Below are positions 45,566 to 56,599 of a stretch of 64,000 nucleotides of DNA, in pieces. A program made the position numbers and the translations under genes. Positions within the stretch are counted from its first letter, which is position 1. Each line of letters begins with the position of its first letter. Source of the DNA: Uranotaenia lowii (taxonomy: Eukaryota; Arthropoda; Insecta; Diptera; Culicidae); assembly GCF_029784155.1 (NCBI RefSeq), contig NC_073693.1, positions 183,417,802 through 183,481,801 on the forward strand, given 5' to 3'. The notes below the pieces were generated by a model that was given only the letters and a program-made list of their open reading frames with translations, was not told the DNA's origin and made no database searches.

Positions 45566-45899
45566 ATGGAGTCTTGCAAACTAAACACTGGCTTTGGCGA
45601 GGCAAACGATTCTTCGATAGTCTCGACTTTTCAGCCCGAAAGTATTTATTTGTCCGAAGAGTCTGTGAGTAATTTGCAAAATGGTTATTATGAGGTGCCC
45701 AAATCAATTTACCAACCGCAAAGTGAAATTATGCACAGGAACTTCAACGAAGAAGTTTCTAAACAGCTGAGCAAAAAGCGTGAATCTGAAGAAAGTAGCA
45801 GTAAAAATAATACTATGCGAAAAACTCCAGACCAGTTTACGAGGTTTTCAGTTGATAATTTACTACAAATAGCAAAACTCAACAGTAACAGTTCTTTTG
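45566..45899 (+). CDS. First coding exon of an unidentified gene with eh1-like motif
   Basis: ATG at 45566 in good context (ACAAGATGG) and an open frame of 111 codons plus one base, followed by a consensus donor (G then GTAAGT) at 45900. The peptide is polar, with Ser/Glu/Lys-rich stretches and no membrane segment. Near its end it has TRFSVDNLLQIAKL, of which FSVDNLL fits the engrailed-homology-1 pattern (F-x-hydrophobic-x-x-hydrophobic-hydrophobic) that recruits Groucho co-repressors in many homeodomain proteins. A homeobox or other transcription factor is therefore plausible but unproven, because no homeodomain exon was found in the remaining 18 kb. The intron seems to exceed the window. 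Reading past the donor gives a stop within six codons. Confidence 0.65.
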
Positions 45900-48800
45900 G
45901 TAAGTATAACGAGGTGTAACTATCGTTAGTGAAGGAAAGGTCTGTTTTAACAACTCGAAGTATCATGTGAGTTAAAGCCATTTGGTATTAACCGGTCGAA
46001 TTATTTTATTTGAACGAGCAATAGAAAAAAATATTGTGTTTTCCGTGCGGATGTCCTTTGACCTACTGTTCGTAAATTAATTTTTTTGGTAGATGTCAAA
46101 TCAGTTTTCAATACATTTGCATACGTTTGTTAATAATTTATGAACGCCAGCATCGATAGAAAAAATCAATTTACGAACACGCCGCTAATAACGTTAATAA
46201 AAAAAAAAATAAAAAATAATCATTCAAAATTAGTAAAGAGTAAATCCTGACGATTCACATTTAAAAGAACTTCTTCGACACATTTCTAAAAAAGTCCAAG
46301 TTTGTAAGAGCAAATAAAAAAAAGTTATTATTTAAACCTTCTTAACAACTTCTCACATACCAAACTATGGCAAGGATAAAAACTCTCTTTTGAGAACTTC
46401 CACAAAAAATTGGAGGCCAGAGATAATCTTGAATTAAACAACAGGATGTCCCAAAATTGCGTAATATCTGGTAATTTGGGGTCTCAATCTTCAAATGATG
46501 GATTGAGGTGTGGAGAATAAAGTTTTGTATAATCTAGATTATAAAATTTTCCCAAAATACACATTTTTGAATGTTGTTCAGATTTATGACTTTTTTAAAA
46601 TAAAAAAAAAATGCTTCAGATTTATATCAAAATTAGAAATCAGCAAGCTTTTCTATATTTTTTTTGTCAGTTATTTTTATTTTTAACAGTCCAAAATGTG
46701 TAGGTACCTTGAAATCTTTGTTTTGAATATTTAGAAATTTAAGATCGATAGAAAATCTAATTTTTCGAAAGAAGGATTCGTTTTTCAACATTTTTCATGC
46801 GAAATTCGCGAATATCACAAATTAACTCACCTTCAATATGCAAACATCTGATCTAATGTTAAAAATGTCTCAGTTAAACAAAAAAATGCAACAAATTGAT
46901 GATAAGAAATTCAACATATTTCATCTTCTAAGTCCTTTTATTCAAAATTTCATATTTGAAGCATAACTCAAAAACTGTTCTGCTGAGATATTTTTGAATT
47001 TTTGAATTTGAAATTGAGATTCAGAATCCAAAATTCAATGCTCATATTTTGGAGAATCAATTTTTAATTTAAATTAATAAACTAATATGTCTCACACAAA
47101 AAGAACTTATTTAAAAACCCATCCAAATGGGTTGAGAATGTATAGGTATAAGGTTTAGAGGTACACTCTGAATCTCTCTGGATTCTGACTGCAAAGCTCA
47201 AAATCGACGTTGGAAACATATATTAAATTTTATATTTTGAAATAATTATGAAAAATATTCAGATAGGAAATTGGCAATCAGAGCTATATTGGATTTTTTT
47301 TTGTGACGTCACAAAACGATTGTGTCGAAAGTTTATACAAGAATGGCAGAAATGTCTAAGAAAAACATGTTTTAGAACAAAAAGGAAATCCAATTTCATT
47401 TTGATTGTGTTGTAAAGCGTCTATTTCGTTATGTTATGAAGTTTTTAGGTCCTTAAAAGATTGCATTATGTTTTTTCTTCTTATTTTATTAAAGAACACA
47501 ATGTCATCTTGAAGCTAAAACGTACAAAAATTAAAGAAAATTCAGCTTTAAAAATATCTAGCTAATAGTAATTGAGTGTTCTACTGATTGTCATGATTTT
47601 ATCAAACCGGTTTACCATATACAATTCTTATGTAGAACATTTAAAACCAATTAATGATTGTTAACTTGATATACTAAAATGCCAATAAAAGTTTTCATTT
47701 CTTTACTGTAGTAAAGAGCTTAAACTGCACTGGCTTGAACATTTTCATGGAAGACTTTGGACTAATTTTAAAGTTTTGTAAATTTAAGTTGGGAATATCC
47801 GCCATTTTTTCGAACTTTGATGGTCTATTTTAAAGAAAAATAACTCGAAAAATAAACTTTTTTGCACCGATCTTGAAGAGCAAGAATCCTTCTAGAAAAA
47901 CATGTTTTCAAAGTGGAAAATTTCCAGCAGATTCTTCGATTTATCAACACAATTTCTTAGTAAATTAACTAATTTTTCGTGACGGTGACGTCACAGTCTG
48001 CACCAATACTAGAGCAGGGCTGCCTTGGCACTACCTTCACTAAATATTCCTCGATCAGAGCCAAGTAGCCAAGTTCAAAATTGATGTTAATGTTTTAATC
48101 CAAAGCTTTGGAAGACTGCAAATATATGAATCACAAGAAAGAATCAGACTTATCTCCCTCTTCCAAAAAAAACTTGAACCAAAATGGTTTAAACCCTTGT
48201 TTTATATTAACTTGGAATCATTAAGGAAAACTGAAAACTGAATCATTAAGGAAAATTAGAGTTCAAATCCACAACTACAAATATGAATAAAGAATCACTC
48301 TTCAAAATTCAAAAATATCATAATGACGATATGAATTCAACTATGTTGTGATTATACGAATGAAGAAACATAAAATGGGAAAAATTACTCTGAACTAAAT
48401 TTTTTTACACCTTGCAAAACATGTTGATAACTATTTTCGGGTGGAAAATTTCAACTTCTATCGAAGATCTATATGTATGTATGGTTCCCCCATCGGTAGA
48501 AAGGTTCAGCCTATGTCTGTGTGGCTTGGCCTTCGAATTGCTTCTCAGGCTTCCACGGCCGATGGTTCGTCGACGAGGGAAGTCATCCAACCTTCAGAGA
48601 CCTACAATGGTTGGTAATCCACTCCGCTTGCAATAGTCTCTTCAGATTTAACGAAAACAAGAAATATTATATTGGGATTTTGGTTGGTTCTTACGTAAAA
48701 TTTTCTCAAAAAAACAATGAATCATAAAATTCAAGAAAAAAATATACTTTCCTTGCGAAAAATAACGTTTTATTTTTAGAGCTATGTTTTGACGCTTAAA

Positions 48801-49092
48801 ACGTCACTATTTCAAAAAATTAATACCTTAAATTGATAGATTTTAATAAAATTTACACAACGCATATTTTGTCATTTCGGTATGATTTTCAGTCCGGAGA
48901 TATAGTATTTTAAAAATGATGAATTTTTCAAAATCGTGAAAAAAAGAAGGGAGGGTCCTGAAACGAGTGGTGAGCGGATCATTCCAAAAAATTGAGGATT
49001 TATTTTGTAGGCTTTAGAAAGTCTTTCGACCAAGTTTGGCGAATTTTCGATAAGATTTTTTTTTTCGCTGTGCACACTTGACATGGAATGAC
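45900..49092. other. AT-rich presumed intron, no gene recognised
   Basis: Likely the first intron of the 45566 gene. No conserved exon was found. A GC-richer block at 48470-48650 has two short overlapping frames with no motif. GTGACGTCAC palindromes occur at about 47303 and 47996. Confidence 0.5.
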
Positions 49093-49566
49093 CCATATAT
49101 AAAAATGAATTTCAGTCTGTCTGTCTGTCTGTCTGTTCCCTATAGACTCAGAAACTACTGAACCGATTTACGTAAAACTTGGCAGGTGGGGGTATTGGAG
49201 GCCAAGGAAGGATCCTATTATGGTTTGAGACCCCTCTCCCTAACAGCAAGGGGGGGGGGGGAGGGGCCTCCCAAACAAAAGACAATTTTTTGCATAACTC
49301 GAGAACCGATCAAGCAAATGGTATCAAATTTGGTATGGGGTGGTATTTGAGAACGGGGAATACTTCAATGAATGGTGCCCCTCCCTCCTCTCAGTGGGGT
49401 GATAGGAAGAGGGGAGAGAGGCTACCTTACAATTTTTCATATAACTCGAAAACTAATCAAGATATTGGAATCAAATTTTGTATTCGAAGGTATTTTGATA
49501 CGACAAATATTTCAATGATTATTTCAGATCCCTCCCCATCTTTGTAGTTGAAAGGGGGAGGGGCCT
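49093..49566 (-). repeat. Microsatellite-tailed repeat, partial copy
   Basis: Inverted copy of the 3' part of the family: tail ATATATAAAAATGAATTTC, then (GTCT)n, then the GAACCGATTTACGTAAAACTT phrase and three body units. The 5' part is missing. Confidence 0.82.
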
Positions 49567-50200
49567 GTCATCGTCTGTGTGGCAGCGGCCTAAAGAATAC
49601 TGTCACTGGGATACTGGTCCATGTCGTACGAGGCAACTTATCCAGTACTTCCCAGATACGTTTATCTCATATTTCCGTCTATTGGAAATCAATAAGGCTG
49701 TATCTGGGCGGGGGAGAAAATTTCAAGGTCAATTACTGCATGCAGAGTTCTGAAGTTTTTCAAGTTCAAAACATTGGAAGAAAATGTTTTGAATCTGAAT
49801 CAGTTTTAAATTCTTGCCAGTATTTTTAAACCTTTGTACGGTTTTTCTCTCGAGAAGGGTATGCCAATAGTGCATATGTAGTACATGCATTTCATATTTT
49901 CTCGTTTTACCAATTTGGAATATGATTTTTCATTTAACTAATCTCTTCGCTCTCCTAGTAACTCCGTTCAATAAAATCTCTTCACAAGTGATCAAATGTG
50001 AATCGCAAACGCATCGCTTACGTTCCCATTGCTTTTGGCTATCTGTTAATATTAACCGGTTTGAAATCATGGAAGAATATGATCTAAATTACATCAGTTA
50101 TATCTGTCACGTCAAGCGCAAAATTAGTGTATTTTCCATATAATGTTAAAAAAGTCCTTATTTCCAATATTCTGATTTTAAAAAAAGCTTCGTTGCTTAA
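49567..50200. other. Unassigned sequence
   Basis: A GC-richer block at 49567-49720 has no recognised homology. The rest is AT-rich. No gene seen. Confidence 0.4.
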
Positions 50201-52010
50201 CACTAAACATACCGACACTTTGTATATACCTATTCATACCGCGAGCGGTCAAATGACGGCAAACACCGTTTTCGCTAAAACTCCCTTGTTTCTCAACCGA
50301 TTTCTACCAAATTTAAAGTTTTGAAAAGCTTATAACTCGACTCAAATATGTTTCTCAGACAATTTTCAGCTACAATCAATAACTTTAAAGTTATTTACAG
50401 TACAAGAAAAATTTTATGAAAAAACATGCTTCAGGAAAAAGGTTGTAAATCAGTTATTAAGTGCTCGAAAAAAATTTCACTTAGTGCCTGAGAAAGCTGA
50501 AGTTAGAAGCTATATGTTACATATATGGAAAATTTTTTTGAAAATTTTCTAAGATCATGGCCACAAAAAATGTAAAAAAGTTGTGTAAAACCCGTACTTT
50601 TCAATCAATCAACCGCCAAAGCTGTTCCTGTTACAGTAGAAAATTTTGAAAAAGTGAATTGAAAAGTAGACGTAATTTGTCACATTTTGGCATCTTTAGA
50701 TTTTTAAAATACTAAATACATAATTTTTGACGGCTTTTCAAAGGTAGTTGTTTTGCGAACTTTTTATGAATCTGGATTTTCTGAGACAATCCCTACACCC
50801 AAATTCAGCTTTGCACTGGATTTTGAGTACGTTAACGTATATTTTAGGCAAAAAAATTATATGCAACAGAAAGAAAATTTCATACCGGTTCTAGTGACGT
50901 AACTATATTGGCGGTGCGATGCTTGACAATAATATAATAAATATATTTCTGAAAGTAAAACCAGAAAATTTGAGCGAATGCTCGTTTGTTTTTTCGTTTC
51001 CTTTCACCCGTCTTCGTGTGCAAAATAGCTTTGAGATATTACCACCCACTGCGCCCGTCTGCCAAGCAAGAATTTGTGCCGACTTCTCAAAATTCAGAAA
51101 CTAGTTCACTGTTTTATTTATCATATTTTTGCCAAGCATTGTATCGCCAATGCAGTTACACCACTAGAACCGGTATGAAATAAGCTTTCTTTTGCATATA
51201 GTTTTAGTGCCTAAACCTTACGTTAACGTACTCAAAATCCAGTGCAAAGCTGAGCTTAGGTGTAGGAATTGTCTTAGAAAATCCAGATTCATAAAAAGTT
51301 CGCAAAACAACTACCTTTGAAAAGCCGTCAAAAATTATGTATTTAGTATTTTAAAAATCTAAAGATGCCAAAATGTGACAAATTACGTCTACTTTTCAAT
51401 TCACTTTTTCAAAATTTTCTACTGTAACAGGAACAGCTTTGGCGGTTGATTGATTGAAAAGTACGGGTTTTACACAACTTTTTTACATTTTTTGTGGCCA
51501 TGATCTTAGAAAATTTTCAAAAAAATTTTCCATATATGCAACATATAGCTTCTAACTTCAGCTTTCTCAGGCACTAAGTGAAATTTTTTTCGAGCACTTA
51601 ATAACTGATTTACAACCTTTTTCCTGAAGCATGTTTTTTCATAAAATTTTTCTTGTACTGTAAATAACTTTAAAGTTATTGATTGTAGCTGAAAATTGTC
51701 TGAGAAACATATTTGAGTCGAATTATAAGCTTTTCAAAACTTTAAATTTGGTAGAAATCAGTTGAGAAACAAGGGAGTTTTAGCGAAAACGGTGTTTGCC
51801 GTCATTTGACCGCTCGCGGTATGAATAGGTATACCACATACGTTATTCGAAAACCGTAACACTTAAAAAAAATTTAAAAACGCAAAAATACTTGTATTTA
51901 AAAAACAAAAAAAGTCCTGTCGTTAAATTTGCGAAAAAACAATTGTATAAGGCGTAATCATCGTTTAAAGTTCAAAAACCGTCATTTGACCGCCTCCGGT
52001 ACGTTTAGTG
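50201..52010. mobile_element. 1.8-kb TTAA-flanked fold-back element, copy C2
   Basis: Reverse-complement copy of C1 (40052-41850). Begins CACTAAACATACCGACACTT after TTAA (50197-50200) and ends CCTCCGGTACGTTTAGTG before TTAA (52011-52014). Length is 1,810 bp against 1,799 for C1. Arms of about 800 bp pair around a loop near 50950-51115. The two copies look very similar over most of their length, which indicates fairly recent spread. Confidence 0.88.
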
Positions 52011-52014
52011 TTAA

Positions 52015-52492
52015 AAATCCCTATGTGGATAGGCTAAATGCCAACTTTGCCATTATAAAACCGTTTATTTGCCCTCATTATAGCATCCTGGTTAGAACAT
52101 TTTCTGATCATTGTAAACTCAAATCTCCTCAATTTTGTACTTGTGAATCAATAATGTGTGATTCTTTTTAGCTCATATATGCCTGTTTTTGTTTTCTAGA
52201 AAGCTTTTATGTACTCTCGCCTATCCTGTTATAAGTGTATCTAATTCTAAGAATTTAAACTTGAATAACAATCTGTCATTTTTCACCCAATGTGGTTATA
52301 AGATTCAATGCTTGAAAATCCCTACGTGGATCGGCTTTATGCCCTAAATATTTATTTATTTTCTAATCCTTTTATGGTTTTCAGGTCTCTCAGGTAAATG
52401 ATGAAATCTGTAAAAAAAGGCTAGGCACAATTTTCCCGTTTGTTTGGATAACGTGCCGCTATCAAGCCTACCCCTTTTCTGATACATGATAC
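52015..52492. other. Intergenic or intronic sequence
   Basis: Two similar phrases, AAAATCCCTATGTGGATAGGCT (52014) and AAAATCCCTACGTGGATCGG (52316), start repeated segments about 300 bp apart. No gene recognised. Confidence 0.4.
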
Positions 52493-53102
52493 CTGATCAT
52501 TATTTGAGACCCCTCCCCCTTTCCAGTAGGGAGATATAGAGGGAGGAGTCCTCTTTTTAATTTTTTACATAACTCAAAAACTTATCAAGCAAATGGAACC
52601 AAACCTGAACAAAATGAAACCGAACTCTGCGATCTAATTCGTTGCTGTCACATCAAATCCACCGAACATCTTATGGCTACAATAAACCACTCAGTGCAAT
52701 GATGCGTATGTTTCAGGATGCTGAGCACCTGAATCAGTTTGAAGAATCATCCAGCCGATTTATTCGTCGAATTCGTCAGTCCAAATTGTTTTACTAATTA
52801 GATTGCAACTAAACATATTCATTTAAACATTTATGTTCGATGAACTTAATTATAATAAACAAATAAACAAATTTGGCATGGGCGGATATTTGGGAACGTG
52901 ACATGTTCTAATGATTGTTTGAGACCCCTTCCTGCTTCCAGCGGGGAGAAATGAAAGAGGGAGGGAAGTTTCATACAATTTTATTGCATAACTCAAGAGC
53001 TACAACTACAGCAAATGGAACAAAATTTGGCATGGAACGATATTTAGGTACGAGAAATGCTTCTTTGAATATTTGGTATCCCTCACTCCTTCAAAAAGGT
53101 GA
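52493..53102 (-). repeat. Microsatellite-tailed repeat fragment, split by a non-LTR tail
   Basis: Body units of the family in inverted orientation at 52493-52603 and 52871-53102. The phrase CAAATGGAACCAAATTTGGC is broken in its middle by the insertion at 52604-52870. Confidence 0.75.
52604..52870 (+). pseudogene. Non-LTR retrotransposon 3' end, copy 2
   Basis: Open from about 52635 to 52798 with the pattern HRTSYGYNKPLSAMMRMF, then FEESSSRFIRRIRQSKLFY and a stop. This is a typical C-terminus of mosquito non-LTR ORF2 proteins. A 3' UTR matching copy 1 follows, ending in AAAC/AAAT repeats. The extreme 5' truncation and insertion inside another repeat fit target-primed reverse transcription. 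Confidence 0.72.
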
Positions 53103-53400
53103 ATGAAAAGGGGGAGAATCGATCCTAGAGACAAGAGGCACCGAGGACAAGACACGATCTGGACCAAGGTCTGTGAGAACTCCAAGGTTGAACAAGATTA
53201 TACGAGACCGGACGTGCACGCCGCTTGCGACGACTTTCCGAGAGGTCTGAAGCTGGTTCGATCAGAGAAAGGTGGTGTAATTCCGAGATATCGTCTGTGA
53301 AGTAGTTACTGAGATGAGTTACTGAATAAAGCTATGAAAGTTAGATTCTGATTGTCTTCTTATTCTTTGAAATATTGAGATTTTTCTGTGTGACCGGACT
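53103..53400 (+). other. Unassigned GC-richer block with short frame
   Basis: A 65-codon frame (53103-53300) is Arg/Lys/Asp-rich and unrecognised. AATAAA follows at about 53323. It could be the 3' end of another retroelement. No motif supports a host gene. Confidence 0.25.
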
Positions 53401-53416
53401 TTTTTGTCACCCTGTA

Positions 53417-54274
53417 CACAGCAAAAAAAAATTGTGTAAATTTAGATCGGAAACGATGCACGAAACGGAACATCGATTTTGATGTAAAATTCCTTCACGG
53501 TGTATTTTTTTCAAGGATGTAATTTTTGAGGCGTGTTAGTTTAGATCTAAATCAATGCACGAGATCGGACCACAAAAGCCGTCGTGTAAAAATACACAGG
53601 GATTAAAATTTTAAAATTTATTATCGTAAAAATTGATATTTCGGCTAATCAGTCAGGTTTTTGCTTTTGTCTTTGAATGTATCATTTTTAATTCACATTT
53701 ATTTCACGGAAAGCGTCAGGCTGGAATTGTTGCATCCGATGATTCCCAGCACGGAAATGTTTTAACAGATCAGCGTCAGCAGTATCCTCAAATGTCTGGA
53801 ATATCTTGATTTTTCGGTCAACATCACCAAAAGTTTCCCCGGATAATCACTGTCCGGATATCAGCCACTGTGAAAAATCTGAGCTTGCTGTAATGGAAAG
53901 AAAACTAATCAGTTTCAACCGCATTCCTCATTTTACGTTTCACGTTTCGTTCATTTCAGACTCGTTTCCGAATAATTTTCTGACTTGTTTACTTTGAGCC
54001 TGACGCGCAAACTAACTTGAAATATAAAATGGCACGAGTTAAATACTTCCATTCAATTTCAAATCAAACAGATATAATTTTACACTGTTTGTGATATAAA
54101 TTTCATTGACCTGTTGATTTTTGCTTGACGCAATGTAAAATTAAATCAAATCAGTTTATTTCTGTTCAATTTTTAAAAATAGACTAATATTACGTCAGAA
54201 GGAGTTTAAAATTATATCTTTTTGTAATAACACTCAAGAAAAAATAGATCACTCGTTTTTTTTTAGATTCCGTG
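53417..54274. mobile_element. Palindromic element of the TGTAAAATT-word family
   Basis: Left end TACACAGCAAAAAAAAATTG (53415) and right end TTTTTTTTAGATTCCGTGTA (to 54276) are imperfect inverted copies next to TA. TGTAAATTTAGATC-, TGTAAAATTCC- and GTAAAATTAAATC-like words recur near both ends. The centre (53650-54010) is GC-richer, as in the other three families of this design. Confidence 0.6.
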
Positions 54275-54276
54275 TA

Positions 54277-56150
54277 CTTTAAAAAAAATTTGTTGTGTAA
54301 TTTGTCATTTATAATATTTATTAATAATTTTAAAAAATAAATGCGAACTTAGGAAGTCGAAGCCAGATATATGAAACATTGAAAACCGAATCTCATAACT
54401 GTGTTCTCGAATTGGATTTGAAACAACGAATCACGAATTCATGAATTACTACTATGAAGTATTTGACTTGAATATTCTATGTAAGACCAACGCAAATGTT
54501 AAAATGAAAATATTGGTAAATGGTAAATTTTTCTTGTGGTTATATAACTCCATGAGCAAAATTTTCGAAAAAAAAATCGAAAAACCAACTTGAAAGCTAT
54601 CTTAATCACAGGCCAAATTTTTGTACAAAGTTTCTGTGACAAGTACCTATTCATTTTATGTTTCAGAATACATAATATTTTATTTTTAGGCATATTATTT
54701 TCCAATTTTTAACACTCTATTCCTATTCCAACTATTCCAACATTAATTTGAAATCTTACTTCAAGAAAATATTTTCAAACTGATTTATTATACCAGTAAA
54801 ACACTTTAAACGTATTAATCAGCTGTTTTTTTTACTTTCTATTAAGTTAACGAAATAGTTTAATTCTTCTGCCAAAAATGCCCAACAAATGCCCGAAAAT
54901 GTATTATGAACCCTTTAATGCATAGTGATGTTTTAAAGCAACACTAATTGGAATCCAAATATCTCAGAAACACGTTAATATTTTTGAGCTATGTTATAAA
55001 AAAAGATATTTTTTGAGATTAAAATAAATGAACCCATTGCATTGTTATTCCAATATTTTAATTAATGTGTGAGAATTCGAAGAAGTATATGCAAAAATCA
55101 AACTTATTTATTTATTTGGAAAAAGTAGTTTTTGGAAATTTTTTGTCATTTCTTCGGATTTGGAAATTGTAATAAGTTTTTTAATCTCAATCAATCACAA
55201 ACATCTTCCTGCACCCTATGCACAATATTTGTAATAAATTGAAATAAATCAACAACTCCAAAAATTATTTTTCAACTTAGATGGGTCTTAGCTTTTAAAA
55301 TACTCAAAATAACGGCTTCAAACCTGCTCAGATGTGTTTTTCGTATTAAAATGTTGTTATCTCACTGTCTCAGTAATTGTTATTCTTATTTAAAAAAAAG
55401 TCATGCGTTAAAGGGTTAAACAACACGTATTGCTTTATGATATTCGCTCGGCTGATCTGTGAAACTAATTTTTTTAGTTTGAAATAAAGAGAAATGTTTT
55501 TTACGAACGTTCCTAGGGCTAAAAAGCGCTGAACACACGAAGGTATTGTATTTCCTACTAATATCGATACAGTCAACTGATTTGAAAAGGGATTAATTTC
55601 AAACACGTGGTTTGAAAAGGAAACACTTACGAAGAATTTAGTGGTGCATGCACAAGAAGATGAGGAACCCCATACACGAACAAGTTGATTCCCAAACAAC
55701 CCGCTGATGAATCGGTACACAGATAGTTAGATCCAGCAATGCAAATGAGAAACGTTCAAGCATTTCGGATTATTTGTCAAGCAATTTAGAACGTTTATGG
55801 GGCACCGCAGCATCAATCCTAACGCTGCTGCTGACATGTGGGATAATTTATTTCTTGCTTCCTGACATCTGCTTCGGAAGATTTTTATGAAGTACACGAA
55901 AGTAAACCTCAGGTCGACCGAAAATAAAGATCAAATGATTCACTGTCCATGATTTTTTTCAATTACTTAAGAAGTTTTGATTGATTGATAAAAAATATTT
56001 TTTTTTATCACATCCTATGAACCAAAGATTTTCAAAGTGATCAAAAATAACTCATATTGATAATTAAATTATCATCAAATTATCTTCAAGTGATCTTTGC
56101 ATAAGCAAATTTAAAATTAAATTCCACATAAATACATTCAAATCATTGAA
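54277..56150. other. AT-rich sequence, no gene recognised
   Basis: Presumed intron or intergenic DNA. No domain, RNA or repeat border was recognised. Several short frames (for example 55370-55720, minus strand) have no motif. Confidence 0.5.
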
Positions 56151-56310
56151 CAGAATTTAGAATTAAGAATCAGAATTCAAAACTCAGAATCAAAATTAAA
56201 AATGAGAATTCAGAATAAGGATTAAAAATCAGAATTCAGAATTAAAATTCAGAACCAGAATTCAGAATCAGAACTCAGAATTAGAATTCAGAATCAGAAT
56301 TCTTTAAGAT
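56151..56310. repeat. Degenerate 13-bp minisatellite, left fragment
   Basis: GAATTCAGAATCA-like words, more diverged than in the large array at 62287-62800. This is the left part of the same array, which was split by the elements in between. Confidence 0.75.
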
Positions 56311-56329
56311 AAGTTAACCACCGTTAATT

Positions 56330-56546
56330 AAGTTTTGTAAATTATTTTTCGGCATATCGGTGAAATGTATATTCTTGGAGAAAGAATATCAGAAATGAAG
56401 TTTTTATGAAGATGGATAGAAAAGTGAGAAGAAAATTTGACAGATGTTGAAAAGAGCGAAAGAGCATTTTTGCGAGGAAAACTTATTAACGTACACCATA
56501 CTTTACCCCGCAACATTTCATTATTTAGGAGAAGTAGTACCGGGAT
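56330..56546. mobile_element. Left arm of a split palindromic MITE
   Basis: TTGTAAATTATTTTTCGGCA to AGTAGTACCGGGAT is the reverse complement of 62075-62286. Before the insertion of the 5.45-kb element the two pieces formed one near-perfect palindrome of about 500 bp. Confidence 0.85.
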
Positions 56547-56599
56547 CAGGGTGGCCAGCAAGTTTCCATTTTCAAATTCCCGGTTTTTTCCCGGTTTTT

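Noticed and set aside
47300..48005. TGACGTCA palindromes (also near 17609) as CREB-type sites
   Set aside because: Isolated 8-bp palindromes in large AT-rich DNA, not near any promoter.
48405..48727. Short GC-richer frames on both strands
   Set aside because: Opposed overlapping frames without motif or splice support.
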